DNA of 64,000 bases from Lycorma delicatula (GCF_047948215.1 NC_134467.1:35555020-35619019); one strand, 5' to 3'; shown: positions 34,513-44,981, counted from the stretch's first letter. A program made the numbers and translations. Notes: generated by a model not told the origin, from the sequence alone.

Positions 34513-35290
34513 TTTTTTTTAAAGACTATAATGGATCACTTTATTTAATTTTTGTTTTGGCAAGTTCTTTCGTTTCTTACTGATTTGTTGTTTTTCAGCT
34601 TTTCTTTTTTGCCAGTAATTTCTAAGGGTTTCAGATCTTCACAGTACACCCGGCTTATTGTTTTCTTGGGTTTTGATAGGAATTTTGTTTCTTTATTTTT
34701 TAATTTCTCATAGTTTCCGGTTTTCGTTTTTATGTTTTCACGGGTTATGTTTAATTCTCCATGTTTTTCTATACTTCGTTTAACCAGTTCGGTCTGCTTT
34801 TTTGTTCCAGAAAAGTTCGATTATCCATCTGATAAGTCTGGTCTCTTCCATCCTGAAAATATGTCCTAGAAAGGAAATTCTCTTCTTTCTAAATTTATTA
34901 GTTATCGGGATGATAGTTTTGTAAATCTCTTCGTTTGGAATAATTCTCCAAATCCCGTCTTTTTTAATGTTTTTCCCGATACATCGTCGTAGAATCTGTC
35001 ATTAAATCTTTTCCAGTTTGTCGGTAAACCTTGTCTGGTACGGTCCAAATATGGTTTCGCATACGTAAAGTATTTCTGGTCGATAACTGAGTTATAATGT
35101 CTTATTTTTGTGTTTATGGACATGCATTTTTTGTTATAGATGTTTTGGGTTTTTATTGCGGCTTTGATGAGTTTATTTATTCTTTCATTCCAGTTTTGAT
35201 TTTATTTGGAGGTTGTGTGTAATGTTTTCCCAAAAATATTTAAAGTTTTCTACTAGTATTAACTACATTTTATTAATACCCTGTTCATAA
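34513..35290 (-). mobile_element. LINE-B, degenerate inverted copy
   Basis: The T-run at 34509-34522 is its poly(A). On the minus strand the 3' segment resembles that of the copy at 15440-15475. Upstream, SINTKIRHYNSVI matches SINTKIKHYKTVV of that copy, and further pieces read RKKRISFLGHIFRMEETRLI. Frame changes and stops are frequent. It covers only the post-RT region. Confidence 0.7.
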
Positions 35291-35650
35291 CCACTTTGAT
35301 GTCTTTATTATCTTTCTATATCCCCCAATTTGGTGTCTTGTCTGATTATTGAACTGATTTAAATTTTATCACAGCTTTATCTTTCTTTGTGTTATTTTTA
35401 ACAAATGCAGCCAATAGAGATAAACAATTAAAAAAGAGAAAAAAATTATAAATGTTTTACAATTCAAAAAAAAACGTTTAAAATATCCATTCTGCCACAT
35501 TGAGATTGATTATTGAAAAAAATATTTATTAAAAAAAAAAGAAATTTATTAAAAATAGATATTAAAAAAACTAATTATGTAGGGATAATTCCTTTAAAAA
35601 AAATATGGGTATTAATGCAATATTAATATAAGTAATTTTAATGATAATAA
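35291..35650. other. AT-rich stretch without genes
   Basis: Homopolymer-rich and with no recognised frame or shared repeat. Confidence 0.45.
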
Positions 35651-36532
35651 TGAAATTTAGTAAAAATAACTTAGATGGGCCACTGAATGTAAATATAGGA
35701 AGAGAAAAGATTATGGAGGTAGAAAATTTAGATTCGGAGTAACAGTACAAGGTGAAAAGATAAAGATGCTACGATTTGCTGATGATATAGTAATTCTAGC
35801 CGAGAGCAAAAAGGATTTAGAAGAAACAATGAACGGCATAGATAAAGTCCTACGCAAGATCTATCGCATGAAAACAAAAAAGAACAAAACAAAAGTAATG
35901 AAATGTAGTAGAAATAACAAAGATGGACCACTGAATGTGAAAGTAGGAGGAGAAAAGATTATGGAGGTAGAAGAATTCTTTTATTTGGGAAGTAGAATTG
36001 CTAAAGATGGACGAAGCAGGAGCGATATAAAATGCCGAATAGCACAGGCGAAACGAGCCTTCAGTCAGAAATATAATTTGTTTACATCAAAAATTAATTT
36101 AAATGTCAGCAAAAATTTTTTGAAAGTATACGTTTGGAAGTGAAACGTGGAAGATCGAAGTACCTGAGAAGAAAAGATGAGAAGCTTTTGAAATGTGGCG
36201 CTACAGGAGAATGTTAAAAATCACATAGATGGATAAAATGACAAACGAAGAGATATTACGGCAAATCGATGAAGCAAGAAGCATTTGAAAAAATATAGTT
36301 AAAAGAACAGACAAACTTATAGGCCACATATTAAGGTATCCTGGAATATTCGCTTTAAAACTGGAGGGACAAGTTGAAGGAAAAAATTGTGCAAGCAGGC
36401 AACATTTGGAATATGTAAAACAAATTGTTAGGGATGATGTAGTATGTAGGGTGTATGCCGAAATGAAACGACTAGTATTAGATAGGGAATCTTGGAGAGC
36501 TGCATCAAACCAGTCAGATGACTGAAGACAGA
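35651..36532 (+). mobile_element. LINE-A, rearranged
   Basis: The first 70 bp (35653-35722) encode the post-RT segment KCSKNN..GPLNVNIGREKIMEVE. The sequence then jumps back to FRFGVTVQGEKIKMLRFADD and runs on normally, passing the same post-RT segment a second time at about 35900-35975. The C-terminal half has several frame changes and an altered tail (GACTGAAGACAGAAAAAATG). It is a dead copy with an out-of-order 5' piece. Confidence 0.85.
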
Positions 36533-36539
36533 AAAAATG

Positions 36540-37429
36540 GGATATTAAAAATGCGTTTAAGGGAAAAGATAAAAATTGTGATAATTTTTTTCTCAATTAC
36601 TACGCAGATACTTTAAACGAATTAAATTTTTTTAATAATAATGAAAAAAGGAAAAAAAAATATTTGGATTAAAATCATTTTCTTTTTTGTACTAAATGAA
36701 TCTTAAACTATAACTTTTCAACTTTTTCTTTCTTAAAACAAAGTACAATCAACGAAATAAAATTTCTTTGCAATAAGTTAATATTGTAATATTTTAAGGA
36801 AAATTAAAAAAAAAAGAAAAGAAGACTGAATAATACATTTTTTAAATTAATAAACAAAATCGTAAAAAAAAATATTCTGTTAAGAGAAAACGGAAATATA
36901 TTATTTAAATATGAACGGAAAACCAGGAAATAACAATTAATGCATTAAAATCTCACATAAAACAATGGAAAATTTTATAACATTTTGCTTGAAGGAAAAA
37001 TTTGAATAAAAACATTTCAATGGATTGTAGACAACATAAAAAAAAGAAAAAAACAAAATTGAAAACAAAAGCCGAGATTTTTCACTGTGTATATTTCTGC
37101 GTATAATTATTTTTGTACATGTTGGTGGATATGGTTTAAGTTAACAGTTTTGTATACAAAAATGTGCATTTATATAAGTTTATTACATCTAATTGGCTTA
37201 AGGGTTTTTTGTAATTTTATATTTTTTAACAATTTCTAAAAAACTCAGTACATTAAAATTACAATAAATCCTAAATTTGATTTTCAAACAAATTTTAATG
37301 ATAAACAAAAAAGTTTTAATAATTAATATTTCCGTTTCCATTAAAAAAAAAACTTATTTATAAATAATAATATTAATCTATTTATTCCCGTAACTTTTTT
37401 TTTAAATATACAAGATTTTTTTAATACGT
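36540..37429. other. AT-rich stretch without genes
   Basis: Long A/T homopolymers, with no recognised frame or repeat. Confidence 0.5.
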
Positions 37430-37720
37430 GGGAATATAGAAATGGAATTTTGTAGCGTATTCTGACCCCCTAAGGGAAGACACCTGATTTGTGATGTTGA
37501 TCCTGGTCGCCGCACCACTAACTCCGTTCCTAGTCATGATGGGCTTTACCCAAGGTTGTCTTTTAAACCCTCTAAACTTGATAACACCGTTATCAGTTTG
37601 ATCTCTGTCAGGATGCCACCGATGCAAATCCCTCGGCAGACATTTCCATCAGTGTAATTACACAGCCTACCTATGGCCTTCCTATGACCTCTTCCAACCA
37701 GGACCGGTTGGAAGAGGTTT
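37430..37720 (-). mobile_element. GC-richer block, possible LINE 3' end
   Basis: Composition jumps relative to both flanks. A minus-strand frame (37421-37627) exists but has no recognised domain. The block resembles R1-like 3' untranslated regions in style only; no match to another copy is visible. Confidence 0.3.
37687..37718. repeat. Hairpin, 13-bp GC-rich stem
   Basis: ACCTCTTCCAACC (37687-37699) pairs exactly with GGTTGGAAGAGGT (37706-37718) around the loop AGGACC. It lies at the edge of the GC-richer block. Confidence 0.85.
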
Positions 37721-38093
37721 TACTGTCTCTTTCTTTTGCTTAATTTGATATTTATTACCTCAAATAAACCGATTCGCGGAAGTGAGATCCCCGCGTCTTC
37801 TTCCAACACCGAAGGATAAACGGAAAAAGCTATTCCTGTACCTGAAGTCAATTAGAATACACACACAAGTCGTTACTTTAATTAGTCTTAAACACCAAAA
37901 ATACTATTGTCATACCAACAAAAGTACCGATTGCAACAATGAAAATTTTGTCCTACAATTCAATTTATTCAATATCCTCTTGATTTTACCTAAGAATCAA
38001 TAAACAGATTCACAATTTTATAAACCTCCAACGTAAACATAACCTATCACTCTCTCTCTCTCTACTATGGTCCGCTTTCGGGTGGGAGGTTAA
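37721..38093. other. Unassigned spacer
   Basis: A short CT repeat lies at 38050-38063. No gene or shared repeat is recognised. Confidence 0.4.
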
Positions 38094-38333
38094 TCCCTAC
38101 ACTAGAGTGGTCCAAATAAGGCAAAATTTTTGTCGAAAAACGTGCCCCTCTGATTTAAAAGTACTCTCAAAAACAAAATTTTTGACGCGTTGATGAACTC
38201 TTTCCGTTCGAAAAAAGTCATCCCCCACTCCACTTAAATTTTAAAGGGGATTTAACATGGGTTTTAGGTTATTTTCAAGTCGTTACGATATAGCGTTTGC
38301 ATGTTTCATCAAAAAACTTCAAAAATAACATAT

Positions 38334-38770
38334 ATAAGGGTTTTTGGGGTCGGAGAACACGAATTTGAAGTAAAAAACTCATTTTGGCACATTATAACTG
38401 TCAAAATCGCTGTCAATCAATTGACAACTAGCGTTTTTATGTATAAAAATCAATGGTAGAAATTACAAATAACGTTAATAAGGGTTTTCGAGGTCGGAGA
38501 ACACGAATTTTAAGTTAAAAACTTATTTTGACAAGTTAAAACCGTCAAAATCGCTGCCAATTAATTGACAACTAGCTTTTTTATGTAGAAAAATCAATGT
38601 TAGACATTACAAACAACGTTAATTAGGGTTTTTGGTGTCGGAGAACACGAATTTGAAGTGAAAAAATTGTTTTGACACATTAAAACTGTTGAAGTCGTTG
38701 TCAATTAAAAAAAATCTGAAGGATAGATTGAAAAAGATCAACTCTCATTTTATTTAAAAAATTTTATATT
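38334..38770. repeat. Subterminal tandem repeats of the long-TIR element
   Basis: A unit beginning AGGGTTTTTGGGGTCGGAGA occurs near 38337, 38481 and 38625, a period of about 145 bp. Two more units lie inverted in the right arm, near 39333-39370 and 39475-39510. Each unit holds GTCAATCAATTGACAACTAG-type sequence, which is itself partly palindromic. Such arrays often bind transposase. Confidence 0.8.
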
Positions 38771-38832
38771 CATGTATATAATTATTCAAATAATGTTGTT
38801 AAAATTTTATGATTTCTATTTCTATTATTATA

Positions 38833-39255
38833 TTACATTACATATGTAATGTAATTATATACATTTGGATGTTTTTTGCGATGATCATTTACAATTTGAC
38901 TTTCATCTCTAGTGAATTTACATCTAAATTCTTTCACCAACTTAACCATTCTTTCTAAGCAGTCATTGACGACCTTTAGATTTTTAACACAATTCAAAGC
39001 AGCCAAATAATCTTCGTTTTCGCTCCACTTACATGGATCAATTTCTAGAAAGCTAGTCGCAACTTCGAATCGTTTAAAAAAATTCAAGGACTCCGTGTTG
39101 ACAAAAAACTCGATTTCTTTGTTTAACATTTCGTTAACAATTTTAGTTTCGTAGCGTTTCGTGTGAGCAGGTTCGTTATAATAATCACAATCATTCGCTG
39201 TCGCAGATAATAAATTTTCGTAAGTTTCACCTAAAATTACTAGTTTTTCAACCAT
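38833..39255 (-). CDS. 140-codon ORF inside the long-TIR element, function unknown
   Basis: The ATG at 39255-39253 has a favourable context (A at -3, G at +4) and a TGA two codons upstream in frame, so the start is well defined. A minus-strand AATAAA lies at 38754-38749, 79 bases beyond the stop. The product is soluble, acidic/basic mixed and helix-prone, without signal peptide or membrane segment. Residues 61-82 include FKRFEVATSFLEIDP. The C-terminal part has VNDCLERMVKLVKEF followed by DESQIVNDHRKKHPN, a pattern I associate, from memory only, with C-termini of uncharacterised transposon-linked animal proteins. It is not a recognised transposase catalytic domain. It may be the relic of the element's own second protein or captured host sequence. 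The frame has no internal damage, unlike nearly everything else here. Confidence 0.55.
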   Translation of the reverse strand: MVEKLVILGETYENLLSATANDCDYYNEPAHTKRYETKIVNEMLNKEIEFFVNTESLNFFKRFEVATSFLEIDPCKWSENEDYLAALNCVKNLKVVNDCLERMVKLVKEFRCKFTRDESQIVNDHRKKHPNVYNYITYVM

Positions 39256-39749
39256 TTTCAGTTTTAATTCAGTTGAGATGTCTTCATAAAAAAGAGCGAG
39301 CGTACCTAGCCAAAATGAGTTTTTTTACTTCAAATTCGTGTTCTCCGACCCCAAAAACCCTAATTAACGTTGTTTGTAATGTCTAACATTTATTTTCCTT
39401 CATAAGAACGCTAGTTGTCAATTGATTGACAGCGATTTTGACAGTTACAATGTGTCAAAATAAGTTTTTGACTTCAAATTCGTGTTCTCCGACCCCAAAA
39501 ACCCTTATATAAGTTATTTTTGAAGTTTTGTGATGAAACATGCAAACGCTATATCGTAACGACTTGAAAATAACCTAAAACCCATGTTAAATCCCCTTTA
39601 AAATTCAAGTGGAGTGGGGGATGACTTTTTTCGAACGGAATGGGTTCATCAACGCGTCAAAAATTTTGTTTCTGAGAGTACTTTTAAATCAGGGGGAGCA
39701 CGTTTTTCGACAAAAATTTTGCCCTATTTGGACCACTCTATTCCTACAC

Positions 39750-40111
39750 CCTCCCACATCGCAGCTCCATCTCAGAGTTCTCCATACATCTAACTAGGCT
39801 AACCGAAGTTTTCGCTGCCAAAACGCCTATCTTTGTAAAATAATCATCTTGGTAGGCCCCGAGCTACCCGGGTTTTTATTTTAACTATACACGTCTATAA
39901 CAGCATCAGAATCCTTCACACGTACATACGTCATACATATCAATCCGTATTTAATTTTATTAAAATTTTATTTCTATATAAAAAATATGTCAAGAATTTA
40001 TATCTAAAAAATTTAATGACATCAAACATAACCTAAAAGATAAGCTAAAAAGTAAAGAAAAAAATGAAATCATGCCGGGTAATTTAAAAATAAATTAATT
40101 GGTTTAGAAAA
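39750..40111. other. Unassigned spacer
   Basis: The part 39750-39880 is GC-richer, the remainder AT-rich. No gene or shared repeat is recognised. Confidence 0.4.
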
Positions 40112-40594
40112 CAGTGATTCTCAACCATTTTAGCTCTAGACCCTCAAAAAATATATATAATGAATAATATATCGCGAACCCCCCCCCCCCCCCCCAACCA
40201 ATCACAATCCAATGCAACCTATTTAAAAAAAAATTAACTGCGTTGGTAGGGAGGGGTATGAAATGTACAACTATAAGCAATTAACAGGCTTCAATTTCAT
40301 GTCTACGTGCTCTGATTGCATAAAATTCACTGTGAGAGCGTAATTGTTTGAACAAAAACAAAAAATTCTGTCGGTCGAAAACATCCGGGAAGATATAAAA
40401 ATAAAAAACCTCGAATATATGGATACTGAATCTATTTATTGAAACCGTCGTTGCAGCTACTAAGTTACCGGTTGAGATTCATGATCAGCTCATCGAAACG
40501 TCTGTCGATAAAACTTTACAAATACAATTCAAAAACTGAAGATACAATAAGTAATAAATATAAGATAAAATAGGTGAGACAGAGCTGATATTTG

Positions 40595-41266
40595 GGCAAT
40601 GGATATGGCGGCTGATCCCGTCCATAAAGCCGTTGTTATGGAGGAGACATGGGGGGCTCTCGTATGAAATTACCCATTGACGAGACAAGGCTGTTTTAAC
40701 AGCTACCTTTTTAAGAGGAACCGTATGGAGGTTGACACGGTAGATCATACTACTTTCCATTGCCCGAAATGGATGGAAGAGAGGCGGGAGATGCTTTGTA
40801 AAGTCAAAGTAGTAACTCCAACTGAGGTTATGCATCACGAGGAGGGCAATTCAAAGCTGATAGCTGGAATAATAAATATGGATCATGAAAAAGAAGGTCG
40901 CAAAGGAGTTCGAAGAGGGGTGGGTAATTCTCGTCTGAAATGTTAGAATAGGGACGGGTGGATAGACCTATTCAAGAAGGGTAGGATGAGGTGTCCCGCT
41001 TACAATGATTGAACGGGGACTCCTGGAGAGGTACGGGGTAAAGTAAGGACCGATACCCGGTGGGAAGCCCCTTCGAGGACATCCAAATTTTTGAGGCAGA
41101 CAATGGAAAGGACGAAGTCCGGACGGATGCTGCTGGGAATTTGTATTGCCGCGTTCAGCACGGTCACCGGGATGTTACAGGCTGAAAGGCACCCCCTTCC
41201 CCATAAGACTGAAAGTGCCATCGTGGCATGACCAGTCTTGGGAGGTTTCGGTTAGAAAAAAATAAA
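40595..41266 (+). mobile_element. R1-like LINE 3' end inside the hAT remnant
   Basis: The coding part reads WIWRLIPSIKPLLWRRHGG, then a one-base frame change near 40672. The frame PLTRQGCFNSYLFKRNRMEV, VDHTTFHCPKW, EERREML then runs to a stop at about 40944. It aligns with the copy at 58448 (LIPELTGWINRRHGE..TRHGCLNGYLHK..EHTFLVCNKW). The two Cys of the first half of the terminal CCHC finger are deleted. A GC-rich 3' UTR follows (40947-41255) and ends in GAAAAAAATAAA. Confidence 0.8.
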
Positions 41267-41382
41267 CTAAAGAAACGATTCGTAAGTATCTGAATAAACA
41301 TACATTCTTAAGATTTAGGTACGTTTTGACTTGCTCGTCGAAATGAATATGGAACTTTAGTTTCAGAAGCATTGAAAATAAT

Positions 41383-41475
41383 GTTCCTTTCACCACGTAT
41401 TACCTATGTGAAAAGGGTTTCTCGTCTATGGTTGGGCTAGAAACTAGATATAGGAATCACCTTTTATTGAAAACA
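41383..41475 (+). pseudogene. hAT transposase C-terminal dimerisation segment
   Basis: In frame from 41383 the translation is VPFTTYYLCEKGFSSMVGLE followed by TRYRNHLLLKT. This matches the conserved hAT C-terminal block (YLCE.GFS.M....T.YRN.L). Upstream an amber-type stop interrupts the frame before FQKH-like sequence. The N-terminal zinc finger and catalytic residues are not readable. It belongs to the ZBED-like branch by flavour. It is a relic with no activity. Confidence 0.75.
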
Positions 41476-41761
41476 ATTTGTATTTGCCTGTTTCATATAT
41501 ACGTCCACGTATGGAGAAACATTTAAATGAAAAACGAACGCCACCATCTCATTAATTTATTTTCTTTAGATATATAGTACTTATAAATATAAGTAAAATA
41601 TTTATAATAAATGATTTTTCTCATAAAATGATTTCATTATTGTTTACGTGTAATGTTTTAGGATAATTTTTCGACCAACGCCGGGGTCGCGACCCCCAGT
41701 TTGAGTAACGCTGATTTAGAATATTAAAGGATTGTAATTTTTGAAAAAATAAATTTTTTTT

Positions 41762-42545
41762 TAAAAGCGAAAAATTTCGCTTTTATCAATGTAAATATCC
41801 ATTTTGACCATCGCTGAATTTATTTTGACTAGTTGACGTCTCTCTCTTTTTCCTGTTTAGCCTCCGGTAACTACCGTTTAGATAATTCTTCAGAGGATGA
41901 ATGAGGATGATATGTATGAGTGTACATGAAGTGTAGTCTTGTACATTCTCAGTTCGACTATTCCTGAGATGTGTGGTTAATTGAAACCCAACCACCAAAG
42001 AACACCGGTATCCACGATCTAGTATTCAAATCCGTCGGTCTGACATCTGTACGTACGTATGTATGTATTTCGCATAACTGAAAAACGATTAGTCGTAGAA
42101 TGTTGAATTTTTGGATTTAGGACTGTTGCAACATCTAGTTGTGTACCTCTCATTTTTATTACAATAGAATTCACTAAAAAAAGCCCAAAATCCAAAATAT
42201 TTGTGTTCTGACTTTTTCTTAACTTCAGTAATAAACTCTCCCTGAGAGCTTTTCAACGGTATATCATAAGTGGTACTTATTTTTATTGGTTCCAGTGTTG
42301 TAGCAAAATAAAATTTTAATTAACGGATTATTTGGATCTTACAAGAGGAAAGCATATCGGTTCGAATCCGACTTCATTTCTTTTTTTTTATTATTAATTT
42401 TTTAAATATAATTTTATTGATTTATTAATATTAATTATTAACCTCTGATTGAAAAAAATTAAAAAACATTCAGAAGTTATTAGTGATATAAAATTTTATA
42501 TACTTTTAATTCTAAAATTTTTACACAGATTAATAAAATAAATCA
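41762..42545 (+). repeat. W-family repeat, split by SINE-1
   Basis: 41762-41841 and 42041-42545 are continuous W sequence. It includes AAATATCCATTTTGACCATC, the hairpin around AAAAAGCCCAAAATCC, and CATATCGGTTCGAATCCGAC, the best-preserved T-arm-like word of the family. The 3' terminal hairpin is lacking. Confidence 0.75.
41842..42040 (-). mobile_element. SINE-1, 5'-truncated insertion
   Basis: Only the 3' two thirds are present (TTTTTCCTGTTTAGCCTCCG to TATTCAAATCCGT). Short flanks TGACGTCT (41834-41841) and TGACATCT (42041-42048) look like the target duplication. Truncation with flanking duplication shows LINE-type integration that stopped before the promoter boxes. Confidence 0.8.
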
Positions 42546-42829
42546 ATATATTTAAATTAAAAAAAAAAAGTTAAATAAAAATACGTATGAATATGAAGAC
42601 AGATTCGACACGTTCTCACACCACATTAACTGCTTGAGCGAAATGAAACAAAATTAATATAAACTGAACTTTCGGTGATTTAAGATTATGAACAAATGAA
42701 AACACACACAATAAAATTTTTTACTCCGTTTTTATTTTTATTATATTATAGATTTTATTTTTAAATATTATTTTGTATCCTCCAGGATCAACATTTGTAA
42801 TTGCTTTACAGGATGAGGGAAGAGATGAA

Positions 42830-42925
42830 TGACAATTTTTGTAGCGTGTGAAAATACCTCGAAACCGAGATCTCTAGGTAAATGACTGTGACGCTACCAT
42901 TCGCGCCACGGAGGATTGCTATTAC
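42830..42925 (-). mobile_element. SINE-2 head
   Basis: The minus strand reads CCTCCGTGGCGCGAATGGTA (A box) and, downstream, CTCGGTTTCGAGGT (B box). The spacing is tRNA-like but the arms do not pair well. Confidence 0.6.
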
Positions 42926-42940
42926 ACAGATATTAAAAAA

Positions 42941-43030
42941 ATTTGATGTAGACATCACATGAATTCATTGTACTATTAAATTATGTACACACATTTTTTC
43001 TGCACTTCATTATTATAGATAGTTAAATAG
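42941..43030 (-). repeat. W-family 3' end fragment
   Basis: GATGTAGACATCACATGAAT is the inverted terminal hairpin of W, followed by ATTAAATTATGTACACACAT as in other copies. Confidence 0.6.
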
Positions 43031-43578
43031 TGACGGAATAATTATGTTTTGTACTATGATTTATTTTACAGTTTATTAAAAAAAAAGATATGATCACTAA
43101 ATGTTATTCTTCATAATATATTATAAGGAATTAAAAGACAGTTCAAGGTCACTTATAAGCGAATATTCACATACACAGCTGGCCGTTTTTATGTGATAAT
43201 AAAAAGTAAAGTAGAAGGAAATTTTGTAATAGCTAACGACAGAGACTTGTCAAAACCATTCCGGTAGTGCGGTTAAGCAAATGAATTGAGATTGTAACAT
43301 CTGTTTCAAAGCCTGTCTCACACATATATATTATACGAAGTGTAATCAAAATGAACAAAACATATTCTAAACTTAAATCATTTCTGAAACAACTTAATAA
43401 TGTTGTACTGTAACTAAATAACAGTACATTATTTGCAGTAACATGAAGTTATGTATTGTATGAATGGAATTCTAGGTCTACAATCTGAAAAATTTTCTAA
43501 AGACTTTAATTTTAATTTCATCTGGTCTAATCAATTATCCAAAATTCATCATCCTTCCTTCCCCATTTTATTTTTCAA
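43031..43578. other. Unassigned AT-rich stretch
   Basis: No shared repeat or recognised frame is visible. Confidence 0.45.
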
Positions 43579-43617
43579 CTAGCAGACCCGGCAGTGCTTC
43601 GTTATTGCTATATTTGA

Positions 43618-43670
<53 letters not shown>

Positions 43671-43674
<4 letters not shown>

Positions 43675-44981
43675 ATGTCCCATATAAAACGCAACCCATC
43701 AATCACTCATCCATGAAATTTCAAAAGTCAAGCTTACTCCCTTACTCGTTACTGAAATGGACTCGTCCAACATCAGAACATCGCTGCGACGCGACAACAA
43801 TGCAATCATAACGTTCAGTGTATTGCTAGAGACAAGATGGTGTTTTCGCTAGATGAACGTGTTTTCATTGTCGAGTCGTACTTCAGTACGAAATCAGTGG
43901 TTGCAGTGCAAGGTTTGTTTCCCCATAAGTACCCAGATAAACCGGCTCCTAACAAAACATCAGTATTAACGTTAGTCTCAAAATTTAGAGAGACCGGTTC
44001 TGTTAATAACGAGGAACACAAAACACTGTGTCAGTGTTGAATACAGATACAGTCACTGAAATCAAAGACCGCTTACTCGACTCGCCAAATAAATCGATCG
44101 AACGATTGTCTGCTGAAATTAATTTGTCTAAATCAACTGTTCATCGGGTGACCAAACGATTACAATTACGACCTGATCGCATTCAAACGGTTCATCGACT
44201 TCTTGAGCCCGACAATGAAAAACGGCTACAATATTGTCAACGGTTCCGTCGATTTCTGCGTGTGGGAATTAACGTTATGGATTCGTTATTTTTCACAGAT
44301 GAAGCACGGTTTCATTTGGATGGCTACGTAAACAGCCAAAACAGTAGAATTTGGAGTACTGAAAATCCCCACGTTTATCACGAAAAACAATTACACCCGC
44401 ACAAGTCGGGCGTGTGGTGCGCGATACCGCAAAAGAAAATAATCAGTGCTATTTTTTACGAGTACACCATTAATACAGAACGATATCAGGATATTTTATT
44501 TCAGTTCATCGCACTCTTGGAAGGGGAAGACAGACACTGCTGGCTACAACATGACGCTGTGACATCGCACTACGCGAGTTCAACTTCTGATTTCGTCCAG
44601 GAATTCTTTGGTAATCGTGTTATCGGTCGAGGCTTGTGGCCACCAAGATCTCCCGATTTGACTGCGACGGATTTTTTTCTACGGGGTTACCTCAAAGAAA
44701 AAGCCTACAGCAACAAACCACGAACACTTGAACAATTGAAAGTCAATATTGAACAAGCTGTATTAAATATCCAGCCACAAACTTTGAAAAAAGTTGCAAG
44801 AAACGCTGTAAAAAGAATTGAAGCTTGTATTTAAGATGATGGCGGCCACTTCCAACATTTACTCTAAATGTAAGGTAATGGATGGTAATAATAAAAATTA
44901 TATTTACATTTACACATGCTTTTTTATTATTTCAATATCTACCAATATAAGGTTGGGTTGCATTTTATATGGGACACTCTG
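43671..44981 (+). mobile_element. Tc1/mariner-like transposon, copy 2, near intact
   Basis: TIRs: left TAGGATGTCCCATATAAAAC from 43671, right ending ATATGGGACACTCTG at 44981. Each has 11 bases before the shared CATATAAAA block. TA flanks both ends. It inserted into the (AT)n of the Hel-1 copy. The length of 1,311 bp agrees with copy 1. Confidence 0.93.
43837..44867 (+). pseudogene. Tc1/mariner superfamily transposase, two lesions
   Basis: The ATG at 43837 opens MVFSLDERVFIVESYFSTKS, an N-terminal DNA-binding region (DUF4817-type by memory). One base is missing near 44024 relative to copy 1, ending that frame at 44040. The following frame (to 44834) carries LSKSTVHRVTKR (second helix-turn-helix) and the catalytic triad: FFTDEARFHLDGY (Asp 44298), WLQHDAVTSHYA (Asp 44553) and RSPDLTATDFF (Asp 44670). 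The last two are separated by 38 residues, a DD38D arrangement. A CAA-to-TAA change at 44832 removes the last 11 residues relative to copy 1, whose stop corresponds to 44865. Apart from these two lesions the gene looks complete. It acts at the element's own TIRs. Confidence 0.92.

Larger units (their letters stand above)
38103..39740 (-). mobile_element. 1.64-kb DNA element with very long TIRs, Mutator-like
   Basis: Ends TAGAGTGGTCCAAAT / ATTTGGACCACTCTA open inverted arms of about 330 bp. The 9-bp flanks TCCCTACAC (38094-38102) and TTCCTACAC (39741-39749) match at 8 of 9. Long TIRs with 9-bp duplications are typical of Mutator-like elements. The MITE at 3758 shares the outer 150 bp. The arms also carry tandem subterminal repeats. 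No transposase is encoded; the single frame inside (38833-39255, minus) is described separately. Confidence 0.75.
40112..41713 (+). mobile_element. hAT-superfamily remnant, hosting an R1-like LINE
   Basis: The left end CAGTGATTCTCAACC and right end CAGTTTGAGTAACGCTG (reverse complement CAGCGTTACTCAAACTG) are imperfect TIRs of a type common in hAT elements. Flanks TTTAGAAA and TTTAGAAT suggest an 8-bp duplication, offset by one base. Near the ends are a C17 run (40179-40195) and GGGGTCGCGACCCC. A hAT dimerisation segment is readable at 41383-41475. A LINE fragment occupies about 40595-41266. Confidence 0.65.

Noticed and set aside
38334..39510. CRISPR-like array
   Set aside because: The repeats are 145 bp long, partly inverted and lie in TIR arms of a DNA transposon; there are no regular spacers.
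40485..40838. 117-codon minus-strand frame
   Set aside because: It is antisense to the R1-like fragment at 40595-41266.
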